DNA from: Rhizophagus irregularis
Taxonomy: Eukaryota > Glomeromycota > Glomeromycetes > Glomerales > Glomeraceae
Length of the DNA stretch: 64,000 nucleotides
Assembly: GCF_026210795.1 (NCBI RefSeq)
Contig: NC_089430.1
Coordinates: forward strand, 3,720,001 to 3,784,000
Reading direction: 5' to 3'
Positions 47,619 through 60,525 of the stretch are shown here, piece after piece. Numbering within the stretch: the first letter of the stretch is position 1; every line of letters starts with the position of its first letter. The position numbers and the translations under genes were made by a program. The notes under the pieces were generated by a model. It worked only from the letters and a program-made list of their open reading frames with translations. It made no database searches and had not been told where the DNA came from.

Positions 47619-49717
47619 ATGTTAAAAATGTCAGAATATAATAATAATAATTCTTCAATTACAACCACTCGTGTCACTAAACACACGTCGAGACCTTATC
47701 ACCATGATTATACTTCGTCTATTGAAGAAACTGAGGAGAGTGATAGTTATACTTCAAGAAGGTCAAGACGTTTATCAGAGAGTAGTCATAGAAAAAATAT
47801 AAGTTCCACTTATGGTCTTTCTTATTCTTCGAATAGAACAATTGAAACAAAAGAAGAAGAGAATAATGGTTTGACTTCTAGAAGAAGATATACACGTAAA
47901 TGGGAAACTGATGACGAATTATTTAAACCAAATCATGTAAGTTTCACGTTTAAATTTTTTTATTTATGCAAAATTTTTAAATTGGTTATTATAAAAAAAA
48001 AAAGAATCCTTTTATTCCTCTAATTTGGAAATTATTTATGAACTCATTTTTCGTTATTAATTAATTAATTAATTAATTTTTTTTTTATCATTATTGATAG
48101 CGTAATCAATTACCAACAATGTCACAACAGCAACAACATTCTCCAATCAATAATTATCCCGATGAGGCCGCAACAACTAGGTCACTTTTATACCTTCTTA
48201 ATAAAGAACGTACAAAACGTCGTGAATTACAAAAAGTTCATGATACTACCGCTCAAGCTTTAAAAGAATTACAACAAAATCATCAAGATGATTTAATTGC
48301 TCTTGAAAGTGATATAAAAACTCTCAAGGATGCTCTTTTAAAAGAAAATAAGGTTAATTCTCAATTAAAAAAACTTTTACATGATTCTACTGCTAAATTT
48401 ACTGATGAAATGCAATTGTGGGCAAATAAAGTTGTTTTGGTTGAAGAACAAGGTAGAGAATTACAAAAAACTTTTCAAGAAACAATGGAACAATTAGAAA
48501 AGGAGGAAGAAGAAATTGTTAGATTAAGAAAAGAAAATCAATCTTTACGTGATCAATTGGCTGGTAAAACTATTGAACCTGCAAATTTAAGTCGTAGAAA
48601 TCTTGAAGATGTAAGAAAAGTTGGTTCTATGGAAGATAGGGATGATTTATCAGTTTCCGCTGAATCAAAACAAGATTGTCTTTCTGATAATGAATCTATT
48701 ATATCTACTTCAAAATTAAATGAATTAAAAGATAGAATTATTGAATTACAAAATGAATTAATAAATTCAAAAGAAAATACTCAAAAAGTTGAATCTTCTT
48801 TTCAAGAATTGGAAACTGAAAAAGCTTCTACTATAAAACAATTAGAAGAAAAACATAAGAAAAATGTTAGCCTTTTACGTGCTACTATTTCTCAAAAACA
48901 AAAAAGAATTGATGAATTGGAACAAGAATTACGAAAAGCGAAATTTAATGAACGTGAACGTGAAGAAAAATTATCTCATTTAAATCATAAATCTTCTCAA
49001 CAATTCCCTCCTCCTCTATCTCCTAAATTACAACAACATCAACCTTTACAACAAGATGATGATGATGATGATGATCGTCGTATTCATCATCGTCCTGGTA
49101 ACTTAATTAAGCGTAGGTCCGTCATATCCGAAAATTTTACCAAAGAAAGAAAAAATTCCATAACTAGTACAAATAGTGGAAGTATTGAAGGTACAAGCGT
49201 AACAGGTGGAAGTTTAGAAGATAAGGATGATATACAAAGTAGTATAATTGAATATAGAGAAGGTGAAGGTGAACAATCTGAAGTGTTTTCTGAAGAGGAG
49301 GAAGAAGAAGAACGTGACGATCAATCATCTTCAGTTTTTACAGGTAGCAATGGAAGTGAAAGTATACAAGATCAGAGTACGGAAAAATTTGTGAGATTAG
49401 AATTATCCTCAGGAAGGCAACAACATCATCAACATCGTAAAGGTGGTGATAATGATGAGGTCATGGAAGACGATGAGTTAGATGCAATTCTTTCAGATCG
49501 TGAAGATCGTTGTTTACCACTTATCGGTCATTATTCAGCTGCTGAATATACGGAAGATGAAGATTTTGATCTTGACAATTACAGATTAAGCAGAAGACCA
49601 AGTTTTGTAGGTAGAATTGGTGGGAATAAAATCGAAGGAAATTCAATGGTTATGGCATTAAATCATATCACTTCTAGTGGAAGAAAAAGTCGTTCTAGGG
49701 ATGACGGAATACCCTAA
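47619..49717 (+). CDS. coiled-coil protein of unknown function, 644 aa
   Basis: Two exons (47619-47936 and 48101-49717). Start MLKMSEYN; a second in-frame Met lies three codons on, and an earlier in-frame ATG at 47574 is less likely. No recognised family. Residues 1-105 are Ser/Thr/Arg-rich and disordered. A Gln-rich short run opens exon 2. Long heptad-type coiled coils run from about 130 to 240 (NKERTKRRELQKVHDTTAQA and on) and about 300-390. Next come an acidic/His-rich low-complexity block (DDDDDDDRRIHHRPG) and Glu-rich runs. The C-terminus has EYTEDEDFDLDNYRLSRRPS and a basic SSGRKSRSRDDGIP end. The layout suggests a scaffold or cytoskeletal/vesicle adaptor, but that is only a guess. Confidence 0.75.
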
Positions 49718-50843
49718 TATAAATTTATCATACGATTTCTGCAGAAACACTTATATTTGATATATGAGGTTGATTTGTATATATTAAGAGATATTCACGC
49801 TACATAACACGTCATTTTATAACATTTTAAAAAAAGCTGATTGCAGAATATATATATATATATTATTTTTATTTTTATTTTTTTTTTGTAAATAGCATTT
49901 TATTGTGGTGGTAGCATATAGACAGTTTTTGGTTTTTGGAAAAAAGACATTTTTAGCCGCCACATGATCACATTATTACTATCCTTAAACCATCAACTTT
50001 CTTTTTTCCTGTATCATATGTTTTGTACTCGCTTGTAATTTTGCTTTTTCTTTCTTTCTTTTTTTTTTTTTTTATAGGCTTTTTTGTTTTTAGAAAAAAA
50101 AATTTTTTTTCTGAACCTTTATTTGTCAAACATCAAAACTTTAATTTGTTTAATATAATTTCAATTTTTTTTTTTAATTGTAAATGCCAAATTCGGTTTT
50201 TTTTCCTTGCAATTATAACTATAAATACGAATAATTTTGGAACCATTAATGAAATTATGAAACGTTATTATTTTTAGAGAAAGTTCTTCGGACGAGAATA
50301 TCTGTTTCGCTGATAAACGGTTATAATAATAGTTTATTTTTGAAACAGTATTTGATATGTTGATTCAATATTTCCATACCTGCTAAACAATGTTTGCATA
50401 TGACTATGTTTGTTAGATTTTAAAAGAAAAAATGGGAAAAATTTTTGTTTGTGTAACATTTTTAAATGCCTGATGACTATTAAGGCGCTTTTTTCATCTG
50501 TTTATAGTTATTGTGTTAAATTAAAAAAACAAATATTTTATACTTTATTGGTTATGGTAAGTTACACATTCGGCTCACTATTAACAAATTTTTATATAAA
50601 TAATTTGAAATAGAACGAAAAATTATTAATAATTTACTATCGATTTTTTCATTAGTACTTGGTTGTGATTCATATGGTACACAAATTCGTTTAGATAATT
50701 ATAAAGCGAATTGATTGTGTCGTTATCCTTTCATTTAAAATTTTAAAAAAAAACCAGTTTCTTATGAAAATTAATTGTTTATCCTCTTTTTATTACTAAT
50801 TCTCTTAATTAAAAAGTTTATTTTAAAAAAAAATAAAATAAAA
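49718..50843. other. spacer and UTRs
   Basis: 3' flank of the coiled-coil gene and 5' flank of the glycosyltransferase. T-rich; frames at 50023-50277 and 50410-50613 are low-complexity and not supported. Confidence 0.5.
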
Positions 50844-52838
50844 ATGCATAGATATACCTTACCCTATCAAAAACAAGCTCAAACAACTTGGTTATCTTTA
50901 CGAATATTTCCAAACTCAACCTCAAAATTATTTAGAATATTTGCGTTATTTATAACTATAATACTCATCTTAGTTACATTTCAAAATTTACAAGGAAATA
51001 AATATTTTACTCCTACCAAACAAACTTTAAATTATAAAGGTAAAAAAATATCTACAGAAAATGACATTATAGTAGTTGTTGATGGAGAAAAACAAGGTTT
51101 AATTTTACAACCTACTTTTTGTCAACTATCAACTCATAAGAATGTTAATACACATGTAATAGTAACAGGTCAAAAACGTGGTTTAAGCAAAACACTTTTA
51201 ACAAAATTAATAAATGAACAAAATTCTTCTTGTGAAGTGTTCATTTATGATTTAGATATTAAAACAAATGATAGAATTGGTACTTTAGAATTAGTTTTTC
51301 AAGAAATAAGTCATATGTTAAACCAACTTCGTCCAGAAGTTCTATTATATATTAAAGATCAAGATAATTATGCTATGCGTGGAGTTGAATCTGCTTTGAT
51401 TGCAGCTTCCAATTTAGATGTTACAGCTATATCTGTACCGATTGAAGACACTAAACACTTGAATTGGTTAACACATTTACCGGTTGAAGCACTTAAATGT
51501 ACGTATTTATTTTTATTTTTATTTTTTTTTTAATAATTGTTTATTTATGCTAATTAAATTAAAATTATAAAAATAGATTGGAATACAGTTAAAATCCAAA
51601 TACAAGTTATTACACAAGATCGCCCAGATTCATTGGCGCGTCTTATTCGGTCTCTTAAGTCTTCTCATTATTTTGGTGATGAAGTTCAACTTACAATTAA
51701 TATGGATAGAGGAGCGGATCCTGTAACAAAAGAATTTTGTCACACTCTTGAGTGGCCTTTTGGACAAAAGAGTCTTCGTCATCGTATTGTGCAGGGTGGA
51801 TTGATGGCAGCCGTTGTGGAATCATATTATCCTAGAGATGATAATGATTATGCTGTGATGTTAGAAGATGATGTTGAACTTTCTCCATATTTCTTTATGT
51901 GGACAAAATATAACATTCTCAAATATAGATATGGGCCTGATCGTATTCATAGTAATCGCATGTTTGGAATTAGTTATTATGGATCTAAAATTAATGAACT
52001 TTACTTATTGGGACGTAGACCGTTCGATCCTACTATTTCTCTTGAAGGTACAAATTATTCACCTCGTTCCCCATATCTTTGGCAAGTACCTTGTAGTTGG
52101 GGTGCTGTATACTTTCCTGAAATATGGCGTGAATTTCATGATTATTTCCCTGCAAGATTACAAGATTGGAATGGACCTAAATTACAAAATATTACAGTTC
52201 CTGAAGTTCGATCAAATAGATGGAAGAATTCCTGGAAAAGATTTTTAATAGAACTTGTGTACCTTCGTGGATATGTAATGCTTTATCCAAATTATGAAAA
52301 TTTTGCAAGTTTTTCTACTAATCATGCTGAAGCAGGAACTCACATTCATCTTACTGAAGGGTCTAAACCAAACGATATTTTTGGTGTACCTTTAATGGAA
52401 GAGGATTTAGTATTATCTGAATTACCTGGAGGTAGTATGCCAAAATATGCGGATCTACCAATTTTAGATCTTTTAGGAAATGTCGTTTCAAAAGAAGAAT
52501 TAATACAACGAGGAAAAGCTTTACATTCCGAAGTTTCATTATGTCCTCCGAATAATGAACTAACTTTTGATCCACAAGATATTTTATGTTTTGATGACGA
52601 AAAAAGAGAAACTGTCATTAATGAAACCGATGTTAGAAAGGAACATAGAAAAAAAATGTCTGAGGCGATCAACCTTATTTTAAATCATACTTTAGATGAT
52701 AATGGAACAAAAATTGAGCCCGAAAAATTATTAAAGATCGTTGTGGAACTTTATAATTCATCAGCCACAGCAGTCACAGACGTACCAAGCTCGACCCCAA
52801 TACAATCACTACCAACTGAAACAAATATGAAATTATAG
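50844..52838 (+). CDS. type II membrane glycosyltransferase-like protein (GT-A fold)
   Basis: Two exons (50844-51498 and 51577-52838) encode 638 aa. ATG 50844 gives a roughly 30-residue cytosolic start and one membrane anchor (IFALFITIILILVTF, about 33-48), the layout of Golgi type II enzymes. The catalytic region begins near residue 220 with VKIQIQVITQDRPDSLARL and has an acidic metal-binding motif VMLEDDVELSPYF (DXD-like, about 310). PCSWGAVYFPEIWREF and NHAEAGTHI follow. The fold resembles family-2-like glycosyltransferases; substrate unknown. Several N-glycosylation sequons (NIT, NHT, NSS) fit a lumenal C-terminal part. Such enzymes usually decorate glycoproteins or cell-wall glycans. Confidence 0.75.
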
Positions 52839-55800
52839 CAGCAGTGAAACAATTAGTCATATAATAAGTGAGCGAGTGAGTGGGTTCTTAGAATCGATAT
52901 TCGTCGAAATTCGAAATTCGGAGTCCACATATATCACGTAGCACGTGACAGTTGAATTTGACGAGTTGATTTGTAATATAAAAAGCAAAGTTGTATTTTA
53001 AATAATAGATTGAAAAAAAGACATTAATTTAAAGCATCATCTTTTTGTCATGTTTTTGACTTTTGTAAAATCATTTGTTTTTTTTCAAATGTATAATCTT
53101 AATATTTAATTTATTTATGAATTTTAAAAAATCCCATATACTTAATGTCTTAATATATGTATATGTATAATTAGTAATAAAAATAATCAGTATTTAAACC
53201 TTTTTTTTTATCATCAATAAATGCATGCTAAGAATGAACATATGCAAATTTTATAAACTTTACGGATAATTTTGAAAATTTCGGAAATTTATTAGATTTT
53301 TTTTTTTTTCAAGCGAATAAACTTGAAAATCTAATCAGATATTTTGAACAATCAGAAAACAATCCGAATTATTCACGGATCCCTAAAATGCTAAATATGT
53401 TTAATTCTATTATAAATCATATGATTAAAGAATAATTGATAAGCTCTTTATTGTTCGATCTAAGATCTAAGAGGCGCATAATATATCTAAACATGGATCC
53501 ATTATCTTGATTATATAATTCATTATAAATGGAATTATCTAGAATGACTTATTATATAATATTCAACTAAAAGAAACAAACTAAAAAACTTTTTTGTAAT
53601 CTAGTCATACTAGTAATAAAGCGAGATAATATATTTTAAAATATATATTTCAGTATATGAAACATAAAAAAGGATTATGTAAAAGCTTTGTTTGAATCCA
53701 GATTTGAAAACTTAAAAATAATATAGTGAAATCAATTTATTAGTTCTTTTAAATAAATTATATGTATATATATATATTTTTTATTTTAAAATAAATAGAT
53801 TTAATAGTTGAACTTTTTTTCTTTTATTTTATAAATTTTTTTAATTTTTTTATTTTAATGAATTTTTTTAGATTTTTTATTTTAATTTTAATAAAAATTT
53901 CACTAACTTATTATATTTTAAGATATTACAATTTTAAAAAATTAATTTTATTAAAAAATTTTTTTTTTTGAATTTTACTATATATTTATTAGAAAATTAG
54001 AAAAATTATAAGTATACATGTATACAAATACTCTAATTTAATATAAAGTATTAATAAACTACTTATTATTCTAATTAAAGAACTTTACATATATATAATT
54101 AAGTTAGTTATTAAAATTATATAGATAAGAAAATAAATACTACTACTAATTCTTAGTATACAAATACTGTAGTTTAAGTAAAATAAATTAACAAAACTAC
54201 TTTACCACTATATTAGTATTATTATATATTAATAAAAATCAAATAAAAGAAATATAATATATTAAATTCCCCTTACCTATTAAGTAAAATAGCAAGTTGG
54301 TAAAATCAGGTTGTATTTATTGAATTGTAAAAGGTATATATTTAGATCTTCTAGATTTTTAGACCAATTTAAAGGGTACAATCCAAATTTTAAAGAAAGA
54401 TGAAAGTACTTTTTCTGAAGAAATACTATTTATTAATAGATATATTTAATATATTAATATAAAAAACTAGTGTAAAATAATATTAAATAGTATACTCAAA
54501 TTTCACTTTTATGCTATTTAAATTTATATGAATACATCAGATTTAATAAATTAAATTTTTTTGTAAATTACTAATTACTAATTTAACTAGTTTTTAGTAA
54601 TCAACTCAAATTAATAAAATTTAAAATAAATTTTACTAATTATATATATTATTCCTTTTATTTGACTGATATATAAAATTTTAAAAAAAGTTAGTAATAT
54701 TAAATTTTCAAATTCAAATAATTTATATTTTAATATGATCTTTAGCCTTTTTAAAAGAATATTAAAAAATAAAATTCAGAAATGCTAAAAAAAAAGAAAA
54801 ATTAAACTAATATAAAGAAAGTTATAACTCTCAGAAAACTCCAAAGAAAAAAATTGAATAAATACTAGACCTTTATTTATTATTACAATGTAGCTATATA
54901 CTTTAACTAGTATTTTATGAAAAAACCTTTGTAATACTTTTAAAAATAAAGAAACTAATAAGAAAACTTTATACTAATGCAATGTTTAAGATCCAGTTAT
55001 TATTTAGTATATAACTGTTATAACTTTTAAAAAATATGATGAGAACTTAAGTTTTGCAGAAATAAAAATATTTTAATAAAAATTACTTTAATATGTAATT
55101 TCTTAAAAACTAAGAGTTTTTAGCTTAAATGAGTTTTAAAAGAATTCTTCTTGAAGTTATTATATTTAAAAGCAACTTTAAAATACTTTAAGTTAAAAAA
55201 ACCAAGTTTTTTCTTTAGTTTTCTTTTGCTAAAAAAAATGTTCAAGCAATTAATAGATGAGAAATAATTAAATTCCCATTCTTTTTAATAAAGAATTAAC
55301 TTATTTTTATTAATATTTTTAAAAAAAGTAATAATAATTTTAAAATTTATATAATATAATTTTTAATAAAAATATAGATTTTTAAAATAATATTAGGGTT
55401 ATATTTTTTTATTTTTATTTTTTATTTTAAATTTTTTTATTATTTGAAATTTTTTTCTTAATAATTTTTTTAATTTTTTTTTTTGTGATTGAAATTATGA
55501 TGATTGACCAGCATTAAAAATATATAGTGCTGATAAAATTTGATAATTCTAGCTAATGGTGATGATTACTCCTGATGATTTGAAGTAAAAAACTTATTAT
55601 TATTTTATACTATTTATATATACAAAAAATTATAAAAATATTACAAATACAGTTAATTTTCTATAAATGCATCCTCTTTAGAGCTGAATAAAAACATGTG
55701 ATTACAAAGGGTATGCATTTATAAAGAGTAAATAATTAGGAAGTTATATATACTTGGAACTGAATCAAAGTGTGCATTTAAGAAGGAAATGCACTTATAA

Positions 55801-57008
55801 GTAATGTATTTATAGAGAGTTGACTATAATATATTTTAATAATAATACAATATTTTATAAAACTTTTGGAATTATATATTAGATTTTTAAATTATACTTT
55901 AAAGTAAAATTTTAAACTGATCTGTTTTTAAAATAAATTAAATTGATTGGATTAGATATTCTAATTTGATTTAACCTGTTTAATCTACAGTATATAAACA
56001 AATGTATAAAGTACTTTTTCAGCATTTTTTTTCATAAATTTAATATAAAAAAATGTTATTTTAGCATTTTTTCATAAATTTAATATAAATTAATGTATTT
56101 GATAATTTTATTTTTAAGTTAACAGGTTAATTGATTAAATTAAAGCTATAATCTGATCCAATATTAAGTTAAGAATTTATTTATATATTAGAAATCAAAA
56201 AAAAGGTACTGTACATCTATCTGATATCATCTGACTTATTCAGAACTATACATACAAGCAAATTATAATATTTGTTTATATTTTATATTCTTTAAATGTG
56301 TATTTTTAGGAAAACAATTGCTTTATTTTATAAAGTATTTTATAAGATACTTGAGAACAGTTAACTGATGATGACGTAACTGTGGAATTTTAATCAGCCA
56401 ATCAAAATTTAATTTTGAGAGGGTCACCCGGATAAAGAAATAAATTTTCCTAATTAAACTTAAAAAGTTTAATTAAATGGAATTTTTTTCCGGTTTCAGA
56501 GTAACAAACTTATTATATTTATAATAGTTGGTTTTTAGTGGTTATTATTTAAATGAAAAAAATATATATATCACATGGTAAATTTTTCTTTGCTCAATTT
56601 TTGATCAGTGTGGTTTTGTTGAATTTATACTTAAAAGTGGATCGTAGATCGAATTTATGCATGTTATATAAAATTTCTCGTTTTCTGTTTCCTGTCGTTG
56701 TCGCATTTAAACCGTTATAAAAATGAAATGTTCCGAAAATACGCTCATTTACCCGTTTAAACAAAGAACAAAATGCTTTTTTAGGAAAGGATTATGCGTT
56801 ACGGAGAAGTGCGGATTTTATTGTTTGCTCAATATCAGAGGGAACACAGTGTTACATAAATTGTCACGTGTTGCGGACTTTTTTTCCTTGTCCAAAAGCA
56901 AGTGATTTGCTATTTAAACTTGTGCCGCCATATAACTGAACTTAGAAACCTTACATTTATTTTTCCTTATATTCATATTTTTTTTTAACATCAACCCAAC
57001 CACCAACA
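52839..57008. other. 4.2-kb intergenic, extremely AT-rich
   Basis: No supportable gene. CACGTG occurs at 52942 and 56865. The 53.7-55.6 kb part is nearly pure A/T with homopolymers. Repeat-family ends lie at 55660-55826. The 60-codon frame at 56723-56905 lacks family features and overlaps the CDC34 promoter region. Confidence 0.55.
55660..55826. repeat. repeat related to the 20961-22177 element end
   Basis: Contains TATAGAGAGTTGACTATA (about 55811-55828), TATAAAGAGTAA and two further ATGCATTTATAA/GTGCATTTAAGAAGG units. These match the right end of the 20961-22177 element (TTTATAAAGAGTTGACTGTA and TTAAATGCACTC). It is either a truncated copy or one end of a larger pogo-like element whose other end I could not find. 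Confidence 0.5.
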
Positions 57009-58435
57009 ATGTCTAGTGCCGCCAACATCTTGCTGAAGCAGTTTAAAGGTGCGTATTCTTTTAGATGTCTCTTTGACTAACAAGAATGGCTTCATTTTCT
57101 AAAATTACATTTTTGCTCTTAGAACTCACAAGTAATCCGGTACCCGGGTTTACAGTTGCTTTGCGCGATGAAGACAACGTCTTCGAATGGTAACAGTTCT
57201 TAGCTTATCTATATTTTTCTTTTAATTAATTAAAAGAAGATCTGGTCTTTTTATTCTTAATTATTCGTTTACAGGGACGTAGGTATCATAGGAGCACCAA
57301 ATACGATTTATGAAGGCGGTTACTTTAAGGTTGCTAATACATAAAGGTTTATTATATTAATTTGTTTAAAAATAAACTGTAAACTGACACTCTCTTTTGA
57401 TTTGAAGGCAACTCTCAAGTTCCCTAACGATTACCCATTTAACCCACCAACATTCAAATTCAACAACGAATTTTTCCACCCTAATGGTATGAATTGATGA
57501 ATTGATGATTTTACATTATAATCTTTAAAAACCTTAGTTAATTTTTTATATAATTGCATAATTAGTCTACATAGACGGAAGACTTTGCATATCTATTCTT
57601 CACCCACCAGGTGATGACCCAACTAGTGGTGAGACTGCTGCTGTAGGTTATAAGAGAAAGATAAAGTTAATCGCGCCAGTATATGTAAAACTAAGCGACT
57701 TCTTTTAATTCTGATTCTTAGGAACGTTGGAACCCCACTCAGAGCGTTGAAAGTATGTTTAAAATTACTTGTATGTAATTATTTTCACGTGACTAACCGT
57801 TAACTTTTATAGGTATTCTGATCAGCATTGTCAGTCTAATGTCAGATCCAAATTGCTCAAGTCCGGCCAATGTGGTATGTACCTAGATTCTTGCATATGC
57901 TTTTATTTATTTATTAGATAATTTTTAACTAATAAACAAATATTCTAATTTTAGGATGCCGGGGTATGTATATAGATTATCATTCAGCTTTTTGAAAGGA
58001 ATAATATTAATTACTGTTCAAATCGGAATTTCTCTAGGTCATGTATCGTCTAGATCGAGAGGCTTATAATAGTCTTGTTCGATGTGAGTATTAAAGGATA
58101 ATTAAATTCAAATATTTGCTTTTCCTTCCTTTTTTCTTTTCTTTTTTTTTTTAACTCCTTCATTGAAAATAGCTCAAGTCGAAGCATCAAAAAAGGATAT
58201 TCCAGAAGGATTGAAAATACCAACAAGCAGTAAGTTATTTTAGAAATATTTTACAAAGTTCGTAATGAATATATTCTAGATTAACGCATTTTATTCCGCA
58301 GCCGATGATTTCGTCGTTCAGAAGAAACAAGCTGACGATGATCAAGATGAAAATTTCTGGTATGCGTCTGACGAAGACGAAGATATTGACGAAGATATGG
58401 ATGATTATATGTCTTCAGAAGATGAAGAAGACTAA
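57009..58435 (+). CDS. CDC34: ubiquitin-conjugating enzyme E2, Cdc34/UBE2R type
   Basis: Eleven exons (57009-57048, 57123-57189, 57275-57329, 57408-57486, 57566-57642, 57722-57752, 57813-57874, 57955-57963, 58038-58083, 58173-58229, 58302-58435) encode 218 aa. UBC fold: FPNDYPFNPPTFKF, then GRLCISILHPPGDDPTSGE with catalytic Cys88 and the acidic-loop insertion specific to Cdc34/Ubc7-class E2s. ERWNPTQSVESILISIVSLM and SSPANVDAGVMYR follow. The long acidic C-terminal tail (DEDEDIDEDMDDYMSSEDEED) is the Cdc34 hallmark that binds the basic canyon of cullin in SCF. Ubc7/UBE2G lacks such a tail, so Cdc34 is preferred. Exon 8 is only 9 nt long. Confidence 0.93.
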
Positions 58436-58844
58436 AATTAAATTTATTTAGTTCAACCTTATTTGAAGATTAATTTTTCGATTTTTTAGAATAATTTTAA
58501 TTAACGAGTACGATAAAAAATTTTATGCCCATTTTAAGAACATTTTAGTCTTGGCATATTATTTTCCTTTATAAATTGTAACATATAAAACTTTTTTTGT
58601 AAATTGCTGTTTACTTTTTCCATTTCATACATTGTGGGCATTCTTTTTTTTATATAAGAAACAAACTTAGAAATAATAAAGATTTGGGACATTTATGAGT
58701 AATTTATATATATATATTATTTTATTAATTTGATCAATTAATTTATTTCAAGAAAAATAACCTTATACATGCATTTTCTTCTGTAAAATTATTCAATAAT
58801 TTTTCTCAAAAAAAAAACTAAAATAAATTTTATTATAATCGTTT
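58436..58844. other. convergent 3' spacer, CDC34 / RPS4
   Basis: AT-rich; AATAAA-like polyadenylation signals on both strands. Confidence 0.5.
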
Positions 58845-60318
58845 TTATTCTTTCAAAGCACGACGTCTATTGAAATAATATAAAATAATTAGTAATATTA
58901 AAGGTAATTATGAATTCAAATATAACAAACATACCTATCACGTTCTTCAGCAATTGTGAGCTTTTAAATTAAATTATAGAAATTGTTATTAATATAATAT
59001 AATATAAATTTCATAAATTAAATGGTTACTTAACACTTACTTTAACACCCTTGCCCTTTGGTAACGAAATCCACGGTTTATTGCCCTCACCAATGACAAA
59101 GACATTTATAAGACGAGTGGCGAATTGTCTATCAACGGAATCTTTAATGTGTACAATATCGAAGCCGCCTACGTGTCGTTCCCTATAAACATAAGACATA
59201 ATTAAATGCTCAAAGGTTTATGATTCACTAATATTTAATAAAGATTAATAGCAATACGAACCTGTGCGTGATAATCCCAACTCTTCCCATATTTCTACCA
59301 CCTGTTATCATGGCTATATTTCCGACTTCAAATTTGATAAATTCGGTGATTTTGTTAGTCTCAAAATCAAATCTGATTGTGTCGTTAACCTTAATTAGAG
59401 GATCAGGATAACGAATGGTACGACCATCATGAGTTACAATGTATGGTATGGCCTTAGAACCAACTTGAACTTTTTTAACTTTAGCTAATTTATATTTAGC
59501 TTCATCCGCAGTAATTCTGTGAACAGTAAATCGACCTTTTGTATCATAAATTAATCTAAAGTTTTCGCCATTTCTTTCGATCGAAATAACATCTAATAAC
59601 AAAATATTGATTGTTAATTTATTTTATTTATTATTTAATTTATTTATTTTTTTTTAAAAAAAATAATTATATACGTTAATAAAAGTTATTCAAAAGTCTT
59701 ACCCATAAAACCGGCAGGGTATGTTGAATCGGTTCGAACTTTGCCATCAACCTTCACAAGACGTTGCATCAAAATACTTTGGACATCTTTACTGGTAAGG
59801 GCATACTTGAGGCGGTTCCTCAAAAAAATAACAAGAGGTAGACACTCACGGAGCTTATGAGGACCAGGAGACGGTCTTGGGGCCTAATCAATCAACCGCG
59901 ATTAATTATAAATTGTCAATTTTTTAAAAAATTAAGAACGGATACATACATAAGTCCCCGTGAGTTTATCCAACATCCAATGTTTTGGAGCATTAAGTCG
60001 TTTCAAATGTTTCCTTGGTCCGCGAGCCTATCATTTGAAGATTAAAATCAGTGAATTATATACAATCAAGATACACATCAAACCAATTTTTTGATTTATG
60101 TTTGACAATTGATTAACGCGAAGAGCCAAATAAATAAATAGGACGATTTTGTAATATAAAAATTGACAATTATCATTTAATCACAGATGGATGGAATAAT
60201 TGATATTTATAAAAATTTTTTTTATTAAAAAAAAAAATCATTCAATCGATTTTGATAGAAAGAACAGCGGTGCATCAAAGGAAATCTAGGGACGCAATTT
60301 ATCTTGAGGACATACCAT
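58845..60318 (-). CDS. RPS4: 40S ribosomal protein eS4
   Basis: Seven exons (60318-60316, 60027-59950, 59883-59703, 59592-59262, 59182-59041, 58960-58935, 58866-58845) encode 260 aa, the usual eS4 length. Exon 1 is only the start codon; the 288-bp first intron begins immediately after ATG. Family sequence is clear: [21 protein letters not shown]4-like [66 protein letters not shown] and a basic [15 protein letters not shown] end. Component of the small ribosomal subunit, containing S4 and KOW-type RNA-binding modules. Divergent from RPN1. Confidence 0.96.
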
Positions 60319-60525
60319 TGCTAACTTTTTTAGTTAAACCAATGAGCAAAAGAGGAGGAATTATTTTTTTTCGAAATTATAAGACGTTTTATAATTAAAA
60401 AAATAAAATGATGACGTAGATCTGATATATAAGATCATTTCGAAAAAAAAAAAGCTTACGTGTATCCTAAGAATAACGTACGACAATAAAGATTCTCGTT
60501 TTTTTGTACTTAAAATTTGTTAAAA
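60319..60525. promoter_or_regulatory. 207-bp divergent promoter, RPS4 / RPN1
   Basis: Lies between the two start codons. Contains GATGACGTAGATCTG (CRE-like TGACGTA at about 60412-60418) and TATATAAGATC (about 60427-60437), a TATA-like element. Which gene each serves cannot be decided from sequence. Confidence 0.55.

Noticed and set aside
50023-50613. Two plus-strand frames between the coiled-coil and glycosyltransferase genes
   Set aside because: Phe/Ile/Lys homopolymer-derived peptides in UTR-like DNA.
52346-52672. Minus-strand frames over the glycosyltransferase
   Set aside because: Antisense shadows of a well-supported coding exon.
56723-56905. 60-codon frame upstream of CDC34
   Set aside because: No family features, and it sits in the presumed promoter/5' UTR of CDC34.
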